Shown here one piece after another: positions 24,213 through 32,286 of a stretch of DNA of 64,000 nucleotides. The stretch comes from Nocardia anocheti (lineage in GTDB: Bacteria; Actinomycetota; Actinomycetes; Mycobacteriales; Mycobacteriaceae). The notes under the pieces are model-generated. The model was given only the letters and a program-made list of their open reading frames with translations, had not been told where the DNA came from and made no database searches. The first letter of the stretch is position 1, and every line of letters begins with the position of its first letter. The DNA is taken from positions 410,911 to 474,910 of the forward strand of contig NZ_JAQQFV010000007.1 in NCBI RefSeq assembly GCF_029675105.1, in the 5' to 3' direction. The position numbers were made by a program, and so were the translations under genes.

Positions 24213-26135
24213 ATGACCCAAGGGCTGTTCAATCCGAAGACCTGCGACTTCGCCGAGTTCGACGCCGAGACCCGCCGCCTGTTGCGCGCGACTGTCGACT
24301 GGTTCGAGACCCGCGGCAAGGCCGCGCTCAAGCGCGACGACCGCGACCGTGTCTGGTACTCGGAATTCCTCGACTTCGTCAAGCGCGAACGCGTCTTCGC
24401 CACCTTCCTCACCCCGGCCGCCGAGGCCGCGGGCGATCCGAACAAGCGCTGGGACACCGCGCGCATCGCGATGATGAGCAAGATCCTCGGCTTCTACGGC
24501 ATGTCCTACTGGTACGTCTGGCAGGTCACCATCCTGGGCCTCGGCCCGATCTGGCAGAGCGACAACGCGGCCGCGCGCCGTCGGGCCGCCGCCGGACTGG
24601 ACTCGGGGGAGATCTTCGCTTTCGGCCTGTCGGAGAAGGAGCACGGCGCCGACGTGTACTCCACCGACATGGTGCTCGACCCCGACCCGGCCGGTGGGTT
24701 CCGCGCCCACGGCGGCAAGCACTACATCGGCAACGGCAATCTGGCCCGGATGGTCTCGGTCTTCGGCCGTCGCGCCGACAAGCCGATCATCGACAGCGCC
24801 CAGGCGTTGCGCTCGGCGCCGACCGACGACGATTACGAGGGGTATCTGTTCTTCGTCGCCGATTCCCAGCACGAGAACTACCGGCTGCGCCGCAATGTGG
24901 TCGACAGCCAGATGTATGTGGCCGCCTTCGATCTCGAGGACTACCCGGTCGCCGAGGACGACATCCTGCACCGGGGCGCCGCGGCCTTCCACGCCGCGAT
25001 GAACACGGTCAATGTCGGCAAGTTCAATCTGGGCTTCGGCGCGATCGGCGCCTGCGAGCACGCCTTCCACGAGGCGATCGACCACGCCGAGAACCGGGTG
25101 CTGTTCGGGCATCGGGTCACCGAGTTCCCGCAGGTCCGCACGCTGGTCACCGAGTCCTACGCGCGGCTGGCCGGAATGCGGCTCTACAGCGAGCGGGCCA
25201 TCGACTACCTGCGCTCGGCCTCCCCGCAGGATCGGCGCTACCTGCTGTTCAACGCCATCGAGAAGATGACCGTCACCCGGCAGGGCCAGCGCGTCATCGA
25301 GGATCTGGCCGACGTGATCGCCGCGCGCGGCTTCGAGAACGACATGTACTTCCCGATGGCGATGCTCGGGCTGTTCGGCCTGCCGCGCCTCGAGGGCACG
25401 GTGCACGTGAACATGGCGCTGTCGCTGAAGTTCATGGCCAACTACATGTTCCACCCCGCCGACGCCGGACTGGCCGCGCTCGCGCTGCTGCCCGGGGCTG
25501 GCACGGTCTCGAGCGGGACCGTCCGCACGGTGGCCGGGGCGCTGAGCTGGTCGAGCCGACGTCTCACCCCGCGGGTCGGCAAGGTGGTGCCCAAGCTGCG
25601 CGCCGAACTCGGCGGCGCCGACTACCCGACGATCGGCACCCGCCGCGACGCCGCCGACGACGAGTTCCTGTTCCGGCAGGGCCCCAGCAGTGGGCTGGGC
25701 CGGATCCGCTTCGCCGACTGGCGCCCGGTGTTCGAGCGGTTCGCGCACGTGCCGAACGTGGCGGTCTTCCTCGAGCAGGTGCTCGCCCTGCAGGCGCTGC
25801 TGGCCGCCGCGACACCGACCGCCGACCAGCAGCGCGACGTGGACTTCCTGTTCGCCCTCGGAGAGCTGTTCACCGCGGTGCCCTACGCCCAGCTCATCCT
25901 GGAGCAGGCCGCCATCGAGGGCACCGATGTCGACGTGCTCGATCAGCTCTTCGACGGGTTCGTCCGCGAGTTCTCCCGTCACGCGCTCACCCTGCACAGC
26001 AAGCCGAACGCCACCCGCGCCCAGCAGGTCCGCGCGATCGACCTGGTCCGTCGCCCGGTCGCCGACGCGGCCAGGGTCGAGCGGGTGCTGGCCGCGGCGC
26101 GCGCGGTGGCGGGGACCTACCGGATGACTCCGTGA
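24213..26135 (+). CDS. Acyl-CoA dehydrogenase family protein (large form)
   Basis: A 640-residue flavoprotein of the acyl-CoA dehydrogenase/oxidase superfamily, longer than the usual 380-residue enzymes and nearer the acyl-CoA-oxidase-like group. FAFGLSEKEHGADVYSTDM (near residue 135) is the FAD/substrate contact segment, followed by GGKHYIGNGNLA. The helical domain includes GKFNLGFGAIGACEHAFHEAI and RVLFGHRVTEFPQVRTL. The C-terminal 170 residues are an extra helical domain. It should carry out alpha,beta-dehydrogenation of an acyl-CoA. ATG 24213 follows AGGAG. Divergent TetR regulation is likely. It converges on the rsb operon with a 2-bp gap. Confidence 0.85.
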   Translation: MTQGLFNPKTCDFAEFDAETRRLLRATVDWFETRGKAALKRDDRDRVWYSEFLDFVKRERVFATFLTPAAEAAGDPNKRWDTARIAMMSKILGFYGMSYWYVWQVTILGLGPIWQSDNAAARRRAAAGLDSGEIFAFGLSEKEHGADVYSTDMVLDPDPAGGFRAHGGKHYIGNGNLARMVSVFGRRADKPIIDSAQALRSAPTDDDYEGYLFFVADSQHENYRLRRNVVDSQMYVAAFDLEDYPVAEDDILHRGAAAFHAAMNTVNVGKFNLGFGAIGACEHAFHEAIDHAENRVLFGHRVTEFPQVRTLVTESYARLAGMRLYSERAIDYLRSASPQDRRYLLFNAIEKMTVTRQGQRVIEDLADVIAARGFENDMYFPMAMLGLFGLPRLEGTVHVNMALSLKFMANYMFHPADAGLAALALLPGAGTVSSGTVRTVAGALSWSSRRLTPRVGKVVPKLRAELGGADYPTIGTRRDAADDEFLFRQGPSSGLGRIRFADWRPVFERFAHVPNVAVFLEQVLALQALLAAATPTADQQRDVDFLFALGELFTAVPYAQLILEQAAIEGTDVDVLDQLFDGFVREFSRHALTLHSKPNATRAQQVRAIDLVRRPVADAARVERVLAAARAVAGTYRMTP

Positions 26136-26137
26136 GG

Positions 26138-28468
26138 TCAGCGCGCCGGTAGCTGGTCCAGTTGGTCGCGGCGGGTGCCGCGCAGGGGATTGGCGGTGGG
26201 GAAGGTGATCGAGGGCAGCGTCACCCACATGCGCACGCGGGTGCCGCTGTCGTCCTGGGTGAACTCCAGGTCCTCGGTGAGCACCCGCATCATCTCCACG
26301 CCGCGACCACGGAAACCCGGATCGGTGGGGGTGGGGATCCAGCGCCCGTAGTCGGTGACCTCGAGCACGACGCGATCGCCCTCGCAGGTGGCGGTGAGGG
26401 TGACCCGGCCGGGTTCGCTGTCGCGGTAGGCGTGTTCGACGCTGTTGCTGCACGCCTCGTTGGCGGCGGCGACCAGGTCGGCGGCCAGGTCGTGCGGCAC
26501 CGCGGCGGTGGCGAACCAGCGGTAGAGGCCGCGGCGCAGGCCGGTGAGTTCCGCGGCGGCGGCGGGGATGTCGACGTGCAGGGGTTCGGGCGGCTGGCGG
26601 TAGACGACCATGGCGACGTCGTCGTCGTAGCCCGCCGCCGGGGCCAGCCGCGAGAGCACCGCGTCGGCGACATCGCGGGGCAGGGCCGCGCCGGTCTCGC
26701 TGAGCACGTCGGCGATCTTGACGAAGCCCTCTTCGATGTCGTAGCCGCGCTGCTCGACCAGACCGTCGGTGAACAGCACCAGGGTGGCACCCGGCGGCAG
26801 CGCGGTGGTCGCCTCCGGTCTGCGCGGGGTGTCGAAGGTGGCCAGCGGCACGGCGCGTCCGCCTTCGAGGACCCGGCCGGGCCCGCCGGGCGGCGCCAGC
26901 ACCGGCGGCATGTGCCCGGCGTTGGAGTACCGCACCATCCCGCGCGTGGGATCGAGCACGGCCGCGCACACGGTGGTACACATCGCGCCCGGAATCCGCG
27001 CGGCGACGGCGTCGAGTTCGGCCAGCAGCTGGGCCGGTCCGGCCCCGCGCAGCAGCAGCGCCCGCGCGGCGGTGCGCAGCTGACCCATCACCACCGCCGC
27101 CGAGAGGCCACGGCCGACACAGTCGCCGACCACCACGCCGATCGTGCCGTCGCGCAACGGCACCACGTCGTACCAGTCGCCGCCGATCTCGAGCGGCGGC
27201 AGCGCGGGTTCGTAGTGCACCGAGAACCGCGGGGGCAGTTCGATCGGTCCGAGCATGGCGCGTTGCAGCGTGAGCGAGGTCGCGCGCGCCTGATCGAAGT
27301 TGCGGGCCCGCTGCAGGGCCACGCTGAGATGGCCGACCAGCAGCGAGTACAGCGCCCAGTCCGCCGCGCTCACCGCGCGCGCGGAGCCGAAGCGCACCCA
27401 CAGGGCGGCGTCGCCGGTCTCGCCGAGCGGGGCGACGACCGCCTCGACGCCCTCGTCCTCGCTGGTCACGGCCGACAGCCCGCGTCCGGTCTGCCTGCGC
27501 GCGCGGTCGAGCAGGCCGCGCACCTCGTCGTCGAGCGGCACTTCCGGACCCACGCCCTCGCGCACCGGCGTCGCGGTCGAGGCCGCCGACGCGGCGGTCA
27601 GCTCGGGTCCGGCACCGGCGGGCGGGGCACCGCAGGAATACACATCGGGCCGCCCGGTCCGGCTCGGCCACACCGCGACCAGCGCGGTCTGCGCGCCCAT
27701 GGTCCGGCGCAACTCGTCGAGGCCGACGGCGAGCACCTCCACCATGCTGGTGGCCGCCCCGACGGCGGTCGCCAGGCGCGAGGCGGCCTGATCGCGGGCC
27801 TGCGCGTCGTGTTCGGCGGTCACATCGCGCACCGTACCGACGAAGATGCGCTCGTCGTTCTCCTGACGCACCAGCGAACTCGCGCTCACCGCGAGCCAAC
27901 GTTCGCGGCCGTCGCGGTGACGCACCGGCATCACGAAACGGGAAGCCTCCGTACCGATCTGGGGGTATCCGGCCCGATCGGGCAGCGCCCACGGATGCGG
28001 CAGGGTGAACGGCACCTCGTCGGCGCCGTAACCGGTGAGCACGCCGAAGGCCGAGTTCACCTCCTCGATGGTGCCGTGCGCGTCGGCGACGAAGAAGCCG
28101 TCCTGCAGCGATTCCACCAGGGCGGTGCGGAACGCGTCGCGCCCGGCCAGATCCTCGGCGCGGGAACGCTGCTGCTCGTAGCGGCGGGTCCCGTCCAGGT
28201 AACCGCGGGTGGCGATGTCGAGGGCCGCCATGGTCTGCAGCAGGAACTCCAGCGCCACCTCGGCGATACGCGGATCCGCCTGCGCCTGCGGGAATTCGGC
28301 GACCGCGCGGAAGTGGTGCTCGGTCAGGTCGAGCAGACTGATGCCCTCGACCAGGGCTCGCCTGCCCAGGTCGTAGCCCTCGGACAGCCCCTCCTGGCCG
28401 GGCGCGGCGACATGGCGGCCCAACGCTGCCGAATAGTCGTCGAGAAATGCGGCCAGGACGGCGCTCAT
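26138..28468 (-). CDS. rsbU: RsbU-type PP2C phosphatase fused to PAS, GAF and RsbW-like kinase domains
   Basis: A 776-residue signalling protein. Residues 1-100 resemble the RsbU N-terminal domain that binds RsbT, 110-220 form a PAS domain (SLQDGFFVADAHGTIEEVNSAF), and about 230-390 form a GAF-like domain. About 400-620 is a SpoIIE/PP2C phosphatase with the metal-binding aspartates in GGDWYDVV and VGDCVGRG, ending GYDDDVAMVV. About 640-755 is a GHKL ATPase like RsbW (ANEACSNSVEHAYR). It should dephosphorylate an anti-anti-sigma factor and may also bind or phosphorylate one. ATG 28468 is preceded by GAGAGG. It is the last gene of the rsb operon, 10 nt after rsbX. Having phosphatase and kinase-like domains in one chain is unusual for canonical RsbU. 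Confidence 0.85.
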   Translation of the reverse strand: MSAVLAAFLDDYSAALGRHVAAPGQEGLSEGYDLGRRALVEGISLLDLTEHHFRAVAEFPQAQADPRIAEVALEFLLQTMAALDIATRGYLDGTRRYEQQRSRAEDLAGRDAFRTALVESLQDGFFVADAHGTIEEVNSAFGVLTGYGADEVPFTLPHPWALPDRAGYPQIGTEASRFVMPVRHRDGRERWLAVSASSLVRQENDERIFVGTVRDVTAEHDAQARDQAASRLATAVGAATSMVEVLAVGLDELRRTMGAQTALVAVWPSRTGRPDVYSCGAPPAGAGPELTAASAASTATPVREGVGPEVPLDDEVRGLLDRARRQTGRGLSAVTSEDEGVEAVVAPLGETGDAALWVRFGSARAVSAADWALYSLLVGHLSVALQRARNFDQARATSLTLQRAMLGPIELPPRFSVHYEPALPPLEIGGDWYDVVPLRDGTIGVVVGDCVGRGLSAAVVMGQLRTAARALLLRGAGPAQLLAELDAVAARIPGAMCTTVCAAVLDPTRGMVRYSNAGHMPPVLAPPGGPGRVLEGGRAVPLATFDTPRRPEATTALPPGATLVLFTDGLVEQRGYDIEEGFVKIADVLSETGAALPRDVADAVLSRLAPAAGYDDDVAMVVYRQPPEPLHVDIPAAAAELTGLRRGLYRWFATAAVPHDLAADLVAAANEACSNSVEHAYRDSEPGRVTLTATCEGDRVVLEVTDYGRWIPTPTDPGFRGRGVEMMRVLTEDLEFTQDDSGTRVRMWVTLPSITFPTANPLRGTRRDQLDQLPAR

Positions 28469-28478
28469 CGGCAACCTC

Positions 28479-29102
28479 TCATGGGCAGGCGCCGCGGAAT
28501 CGGGCCGCGAGCACCAGTGCGTCGTCGGTGTCCTTGGCATCGCGCGCGAGCAGGTCGTGCGCGATGGCCGAGGCCGGGCGGGCCAGATCGATCGACTCGG
28601 GGCCGACGGCCACGATCCCGTCGGTGGCCATCAGCAACAGGTCGCCGGGGCGGATCGGCAGGGTCTGCGGTTGCAGGTGCGAGGGCAGTCGGTAGCCGAC
28701 GATGCCGCCGGTGAGCAGCATGGTCGCGCGCAGTTCCGGCCCGGCCGGACCCAGGGTGAGCAGCCGCGATTCGACATTGCCGACCCCGAGCCACTGCAGG
28801 GTCTCGCCCGGCCCGATCAGCGCCAGCGACACCGCGGCCCCGCGGGTCTCGACCATCGCGCGATGGCACAGCACCATCAGCACGTCCAGCGGTTCGCCGC
28901 GATTGTCGGAGAGGATGACCGCGGCCCGCTCGGCGGCGTCGGCGGCCGCGCCCCCGTGGCCGAGACCGTCCAGGACGCCGAAGAGCACCCCGCCGTCACC
29001 GGTGTCCAGGACGAGCGCCCGGTCCCCGGAGACGTCCTGACCGGGCAGTGCCCGACCGGCCGTCGACCATTCCGTGCGGCCGATGATCCCGTCTTCATGC
29101 AC
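28479..29102 (-). CDS. rsbX: RsbX-like PP2C serine phosphatase
   Basis: A 207-residue stand-alone SpoIIE/PP2C domain. Metal-binding aspartates are visible in GVLDGLGHGG near residue 43, in LMATDGIVAV near 157 and in KDTDDALVLA near 190. In Bacillus RsbX resets the stressosome by dephosphorylating RsbR and RsbS; its position after rsbT suggests the same here. The start is GTG 29102, which overlaps the rsbT stop by 8 nt (GTGCATGA), so it is translationally coupled. The gene ends 10 nt before rsbU. Confidence 0.82.
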   Translation of the reverse strand: MHEDGIIGRTEWSTAGRALPGQDVSGDRALVLDTGDGGVLFGVLDGLGHGGAAADAAERAAVILSDNRGEPLDVLMVLCHRAMVETRGAAVSLALIGPGETLQWLGVGNVESRLLTLGPAGPELRATMLLTGGIVGYRLPSHLQPQTLPIRPGDLLLMATDGIVAVGPESIDLARPASAIAHDLLARDAKDTDDALVLAARFRGACP

Positions 29103-29514
29103 CGTCGGGTACCCACTTCCACATCTCGATCAACGTTCCGCGACCCGGGGCGGAATCGATGATCAGCCCGTCCATCAAACGGCGTGCGCCGGGCAGACCG
29201 AGGCCGAGGCCACGGCCGGTGGAATAACCGTCCTCCAGCGCGCGGGGAATGTCGCGGATACCGGGACCCTGGTCCTCGGCCTGGACGATGAGCGAACGAC
29301 GACCGTCACGCTGATCGACGAGCAGCCGGATCTCGCCGCTGCCCGCGTAGCTGGTGATATTGCGCGCGATCTCCGAGATCGCGGTGGAGATCATGGTGCG
29401 ATCGGTGAGGGTGAAGCCGAGTCGGGCCGCCAGCTCGTGTCCGGCCTGGCGTGCTGTCACGATGTCCTCGGACACCTTGACCGCGATCGCAACCTGCTCA
29501 GCGGCCACTGTCAC
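29095..29514 (-). CDS. rsbT: RsbT-like serine/threonine kinase (switch kinase)
   Basis: A 139-residue GHKL-fold kinase. The N-box is SEIARNITSYA near residue 46, the G1 box DQGPGIRD near 81, and the glycine-rich GRGLGLGLPGARRL near 99. RsbT phosphorylates RsbS and RsbR in the stressosome under stress and is then released to activate RsbU. The downstream phosphatase carries an RsbU-type N-terminal domain that would receive it. GTG 29514 lies within the end of rsbS (17-nt overlap). Confidence 0.88.
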   Translation of the reverse strand: MTVAAEQVAIAVKVSEDIVTARQAGHELAARLGFTLTDRTMISTAISEIARNITSYAGSGEIRLLVDQRDGRRSLIVQAEDQGPGIRDIPRALEDGYSTGRGLGLGLPGARRLMDGLIIDSAPGRGTLIEMWKWVPDGA

Positions 29515-29881
29515 GACCGTCTCGTCGGCTGCGGGGGTGCCGGTTCAGCCAGGCCAGGCCCTCCTCGAGGTCCAGTGCGGTGTGCATGTCCTCGAAGGTG
29601 AGGCCCAGCTGGACCATGGCGAAGGCGACCTCGGGCTGGAGCCCGACGATGACCGTCTCCGCGCCGCGCAGCTGGGTCATGTGCGCGATGGTGCGCAGCG
29701 AGCGCGCGGCGAAGGAGTCCATCACGTCGATCGCGGTGACATCGACGATGATGCCGGTCGCGCGATAGCGACTGACCTGCTTCATCAGGTCGTCCTGGAG
29801 CCGCTCGGTATCGGAGTCGGTCAGCGCCGACTGCACCGAGGCGATCAGGTACGTGCCCTGTTTGAGGATGGGAACCGGCAT
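29498..29881 (-). CDS. rsbS: RsbS-like STAS-domain antagonist
   Basis: A 127-residue single STAS domain, the scaffold component that binds the RsbT kinase in stressosomes. The helix-capping segment VDVTAIDVMDSFAARSL near residue 48 holds the conserved Ser that RsbT phosphorylates. ATG 29881 starts 10 nt after rsbR; its ribosome-binding site is weak, so translation probably depends on reading through from rsbR. It overlaps rsbT by 17 nt. Confidence 0.88.
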   Translation of the reverse strand: MPVPILKQGTYLIASVQSALTDSDTERLQDDLMKQVSRYRATGIIVDVTAIDVMDSFAARSLRTIAHMTQLRGAETVIVGLQPEVAFAMVQLGLTFEDMHTALDLEEGLAWLNRHPRSRRDGRDSGR

Positions 29882-29891
29882 GGTGGAGGTA

Positions 29892-30797
29892 TCAGCGCCC
29901 GTCGCGCTCGCCGAGGCGTTCGGTCACGCGTGAGACCTCGTAGCCGAGCAGCCGCTCCGCCTCCTCGATGCCACCCTGCAGGTCACCGACGGCGTTCATC
30001 TTCGACAGGTCCAGGCCGATGGTCACCAGGGTGAGCGCGATTTCCGAGGACAGGCCGGTGATGATGACATTGGCGCCCATGAGGCCGGACGCGTCGACGG
30101 TCTGCACGAGGTGGTTGGCCACCACGGAGTCGATCGCGGGCACACCGGTGATGTCGATGACGACCACCTTGGCGCGATTGGCGCGGATGGCGCGCAGCAG
30201 CTGCTCGGTGAGCTGACGGGCGCGCTGGGAGTCCAGCACACCGATGATCGGCAGGATGAGCAGCTGCTCGCGCACCTGCAGCACCGGGGTGGACAGCTCG
30301 CGGATGGCCTCCTGCTGGCGGCTGATCACGCGCTCGCGCTCCTGTACGAAGGAGACACCCACGGTGTTGGCGATGCGGTTGGCGGCGGGCTCGTAGGCGT
30401 CGAGCACCTGGTTGAGCATCTCGAAGTTGGACTGGTATTTGGAGAACAGTGAGCGGGCCAGCACGTCGCGCAGCAGCAGCACGATGCCGAGCACCTCGTC
30501 GGTCTCGACGCCTCGCGGGATGATGCGCTCGGACAGGTCGCGGGCGTAGGCCTGCAGGGCCTCGACGCTACCGGTCTCGAGCACCTCGACGTAGTTATCG
30601 AAGATCGAGGTGGCCTCGGAGAAGATCTCCTCCGGGGTCATGGCGGTGAGCAACTGGGCCTCGGTGATGCGCCGGGCCCATTCCTCGCGCAGCGCGGTGC
30701 GGTTCTGTCGGAGGTGTTCGACCAGCTGGGGGAGCAGGTTGTCGACAGGGCGTGCGGGCAGCGAATCCGCCGAAAGACTCGTGGACACCTCGGACAT
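29892..30797 (-). CDS. rsbR: RsbR-like stressosome sensor (co-antagonist) with C-terminal STAS domain
   Basis: A 301-residue protein. The N-terminal 150 residues form an all-helical sensor domain (LRQNRTALREEWARRITEAQLL, ETDEVLGIVLLLRDVLAR) of the RsbRD/globin-like kind. A linker helix (residues about 155-170) follows, then a STAS domain (PIIGVLDSQRARQL, VPAIDSVVANHLVQTV) with the phosphorylatable Ser in the DS motif. RsbR and RsbS build the stressosome that holds RsbT. ATG 30797 follows AGGAG by 6 nt. It is the first gene of the operon and is preceded by a SigB/SigF-type promoter located in the 3' end of mftR. Confidence 0.87.
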   Translation of the reverse strand: MSEVSTSLSADSLPARPVDNLLPQLVEHLRQNRTALREEWARRITEAQLLTAMTPEEIFSEATSIFDNYVEVLETGSVEALQAYARDLSERIIPRGVETDEVLGIVLLLRDVLARSLFSKYQSNFEMLNQVLDAYEPAANRIANTVGVSFVQERERVISRQQEAIRELSTPVLQVREQLLILPIIGVLDSQRARQLTEQLLRAIRANRAKVVVIDITGVPAIDSVVANHLVQTVDASGLMGANVIITGLSSEIALTLVTIGLDLSKMNAVGDLQGGIEEAERLLGYEVSRVTERLGERDGR

Positions 30798-30861
30798 GGA
30801 AACTCCTGCCCCTTTCGACGGACATTCTTCGTGCGCACGGCGCGCATCGATTCGAGCCTAC

Positions 30862-31515
30862 TCATACCCCATCGGTGCCGCTGCCCAAACGTGTGGGTTG
30901 CGTCGCACCGTCGAGCACATCGGGAGCAAACCCCCGTTCCAGCGCCCCCAGCGCCCGATCCAGGTACACGGTGAGGTCCGCGTCACCCCGTTCGATCCAG
31001 GCGTCGTAGGCGGCGCGGGCCGCGGCCAGGGTGGTGCGCCCGACCGCCAGCGGCACCAGATCGTTCGCGGTGGTCCCCAGGCGCCGGGCGGCGAACTCGC
31101 CGACCGCGCGTTCCCAGGCGTCGTAGTGCGCGCCCGCGCCCGCCGAGAGCGCGGGCACCGCCGAGACCAGCCGCATCCGGGTGCGCAGCTCGGGAATGTC
31201 CTCGGCGCGGTAGTGGTTGGCGGCCACCACGATCCGGCGCACCGCCGCCATCATCGGCTCGTCGTCGGGGACGCCCGCGAAGGCTTCGCGCAGGTCCTGG
31301 ACCTCGCCGTCGAACTGGTGCCAGAGCACCTCGGCCTTGCTGGGGAAGTAGCGGAAGAAGGTGCGTTCGCTGACACCGGCCTCGGCGGCGATGCGTTCGA
31401 CGGTGACGTCGTCGAAGCCGTGCTCGGCGAACAGACACAGGGCGATGACTTCGAGTTCGCGGCGCGTGGTGCGCGGCGGGCGGCCGCGGTGGGGGCGCGG
31501 CGTCGGGGCGGACAT
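30862..31515 (-). CDS. mftR: Mycofactocin system TetR-family regulator MftR
   Basis: A 217-residue TetR regulator. The DNA-binding region is CLFAEHGFDDVTVERIAAEAGVSERTFFRYFPSKAEVLW (residues about 27-65), followed by the MftR-like HQFDGEVQDLREAF. In mycobacteria MftR represses the mycofactocin genes and responds to acyl-CoAs. Identification rests on this similarity and on being divergent from mftE and mftD. ATG 31515 lacks a clear Shine-Dalgarno sequence. Its last codons contain the promoter of the rsb operon. The shared 66-bp space with mftE contains an inverted repeat. Confidence 0.85.
   Translation of the reverse strand: MSAPTPRPHRGRPPRTTRRELEVIALCLFAEHGFDDVTVERIAAEAGVSERTFFRYFPSKAEVLWHQFDGEVQDLREAFAGVPDDEPMMAAVRRIVVAANHYRAEDIPELRTRMRLVSAVPALSAGAGAHYDAWERAVGEFAARRLGTTANDLVPLAVGRTTLAAARAAYDAWIERGDADLTVYLDRALGALERGFAPDVLDGATQPTRLGSGTDGV
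30864..30890 (-). promoter_or_regulatory. SigB/SigF-type promoter of the rsb operon
   Basis: On the minus strand GTTT (30890-30887), 17-bp spacer, GGGTAT (30869-30864). This matches the GTTT-N15-17-GGGTA consensus of mycobacterial SigF and related actinobacterial general-stress sigma factors. Predicted start near 30857, about 60 nt upstream of rsbR. The promoter lies inside the final codons of mftR. It suggests the operon is induced by the sigma factor it controls. Confidence 0.7.
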
Positions 31516-31546
31516 GGATACAGCGTAGGGAGGAACTCCCGACCCC

Positions 31547-31575
31547 TTGATTATGTCAGTGGCTGACGTTAATCT
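31547..31575 (+). promoter_or_regulatory. mftE promoter with embedded palindrome (candidate MftR operator)
   Basis: TTGATT (31547-31552), 17-bp spacer, TAATCT (31570-31575). The spacer holds GTCAG-TGG-CTGAC (31555-31567), a perfect 5-bp-arm inverted repeat and a natural repressor site. Only 6 nt separate the -10 from the mftE ATG at 31582. Transcription should therefore start on or next to the A of ATG, giving a leaderless mRNA. Confidence 0.6.
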
Positions 31576-31581
31576 TCGGTC

Positions 31582-32286
31582 ATGTTCGTGGCCCACCTCA
31601 CATGGCCCGAGGCGGGTGCATGCGCCGCAACGGGAGTGATCCTGCTCATCCCGCTCGGCGCGACCGAGCAACACGGTCCGCATCTGCCGCTGTCCACCGA
31701 CAGCGACATCGCCGCCGCGCTGTGCGCCCGCGTCGCCGCCGAGCGCGCCGACGTGCTCGTCGCCCCGGTCGTGCCCTACGGCGCCAGCGGGGAACACGCC
31801 GGTTTCCCCGGCACCCTCTCGATCGGGCAGGCGGCGCTGGAACTGCTGGTGGTGGAACTGTGCCGCTCGGCCACCGACACCTTCGCCCGCATCGTCCTGG
31901 TCAACGGACACGGTGGCAATGTCGAGACGCTGCGCCGCGCGGTCACGCTGCTGCGCGCCGAGTCCCGCGACATCCGGCTGTATTCCCCGGGCTATCGCGG
32001 TGACCCGCACGCGGGCCGCACCGAGACCTCCCTCCAGCTCGCGCTGCACCCCGAGCGGGTGCGCGCCGAGCTGGCCGAACCGGGCGACACCCGCGACCTG
32101 GCCACCCTGCTGCCGCTGCTGCGCGCGGGCGGTGTCCGCGCCGTGAGCCCCAACGGGATCCTCGGCGATCCCACCGGTGCCGGAGCCGAGGAGGGCGAGT
32201 CCCTGCTGAAGCTCGCCACCACCGCACTACTGGACGACCTGGGCCGCTGGTGGCCGCAGGATCATGAGGAAGGACCCCGTCGATGA
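31582..32286 (+). CDS. mftE: Mycofactocin precursor peptide peptidase MftE
   Basis: A 234-residue creatininase-family metallopeptidase. MftE cuts the MftC-modified MftA peptide to release the Val-Tyr-derived AHDP precursor of mycofactocin. The metal ligands are visible in IPLGATEQHGPHLPLSTDSD (residues about 22-41), in VNGHGGNVET near 111 and in HAGRTETS near 140. YGASGEH near 68 and GVRAVSPNGILGDPTGA near the end match mycobacterial MftE. The start ATG 31582 directly follows a -10 element, with no Shine-Dalgarno sequence. The stop overlaps mftD (ATGA). mftA, mftB and mftC, which normally precede this gene, are not between it and mftR. Confidence 0.92.
   Translation: MFVAHLTWPEAGACAATGVILLIPLGATEQHGPHLPLSTDSDIAAALCARVAAERADVLVAPVVPYGASGEHAGFPGTLSIGQAALELLVVELCRSATDTFARIVLVNGHGGNVETLRRAVTLLRAESRDIRLYSPGYRGDPHAGRTETSLQLALHPERVRAELAEPGDTRDLATLLPLLRAGGVRAVSPNGILGDPTGAGAEEGESLLKLATTALLDDLGRWWPQDHEEGPRR

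Noticed and set aside
26162..28714. Very long open frame on the plus strand opposite rsbU
   Set aside because: It is antisense to a gene with complete RsbU, PAS, GAF and PP2C domains. Its translation is His/Arg/Gly-rich without any domain, as expected from high-GC codon bias.
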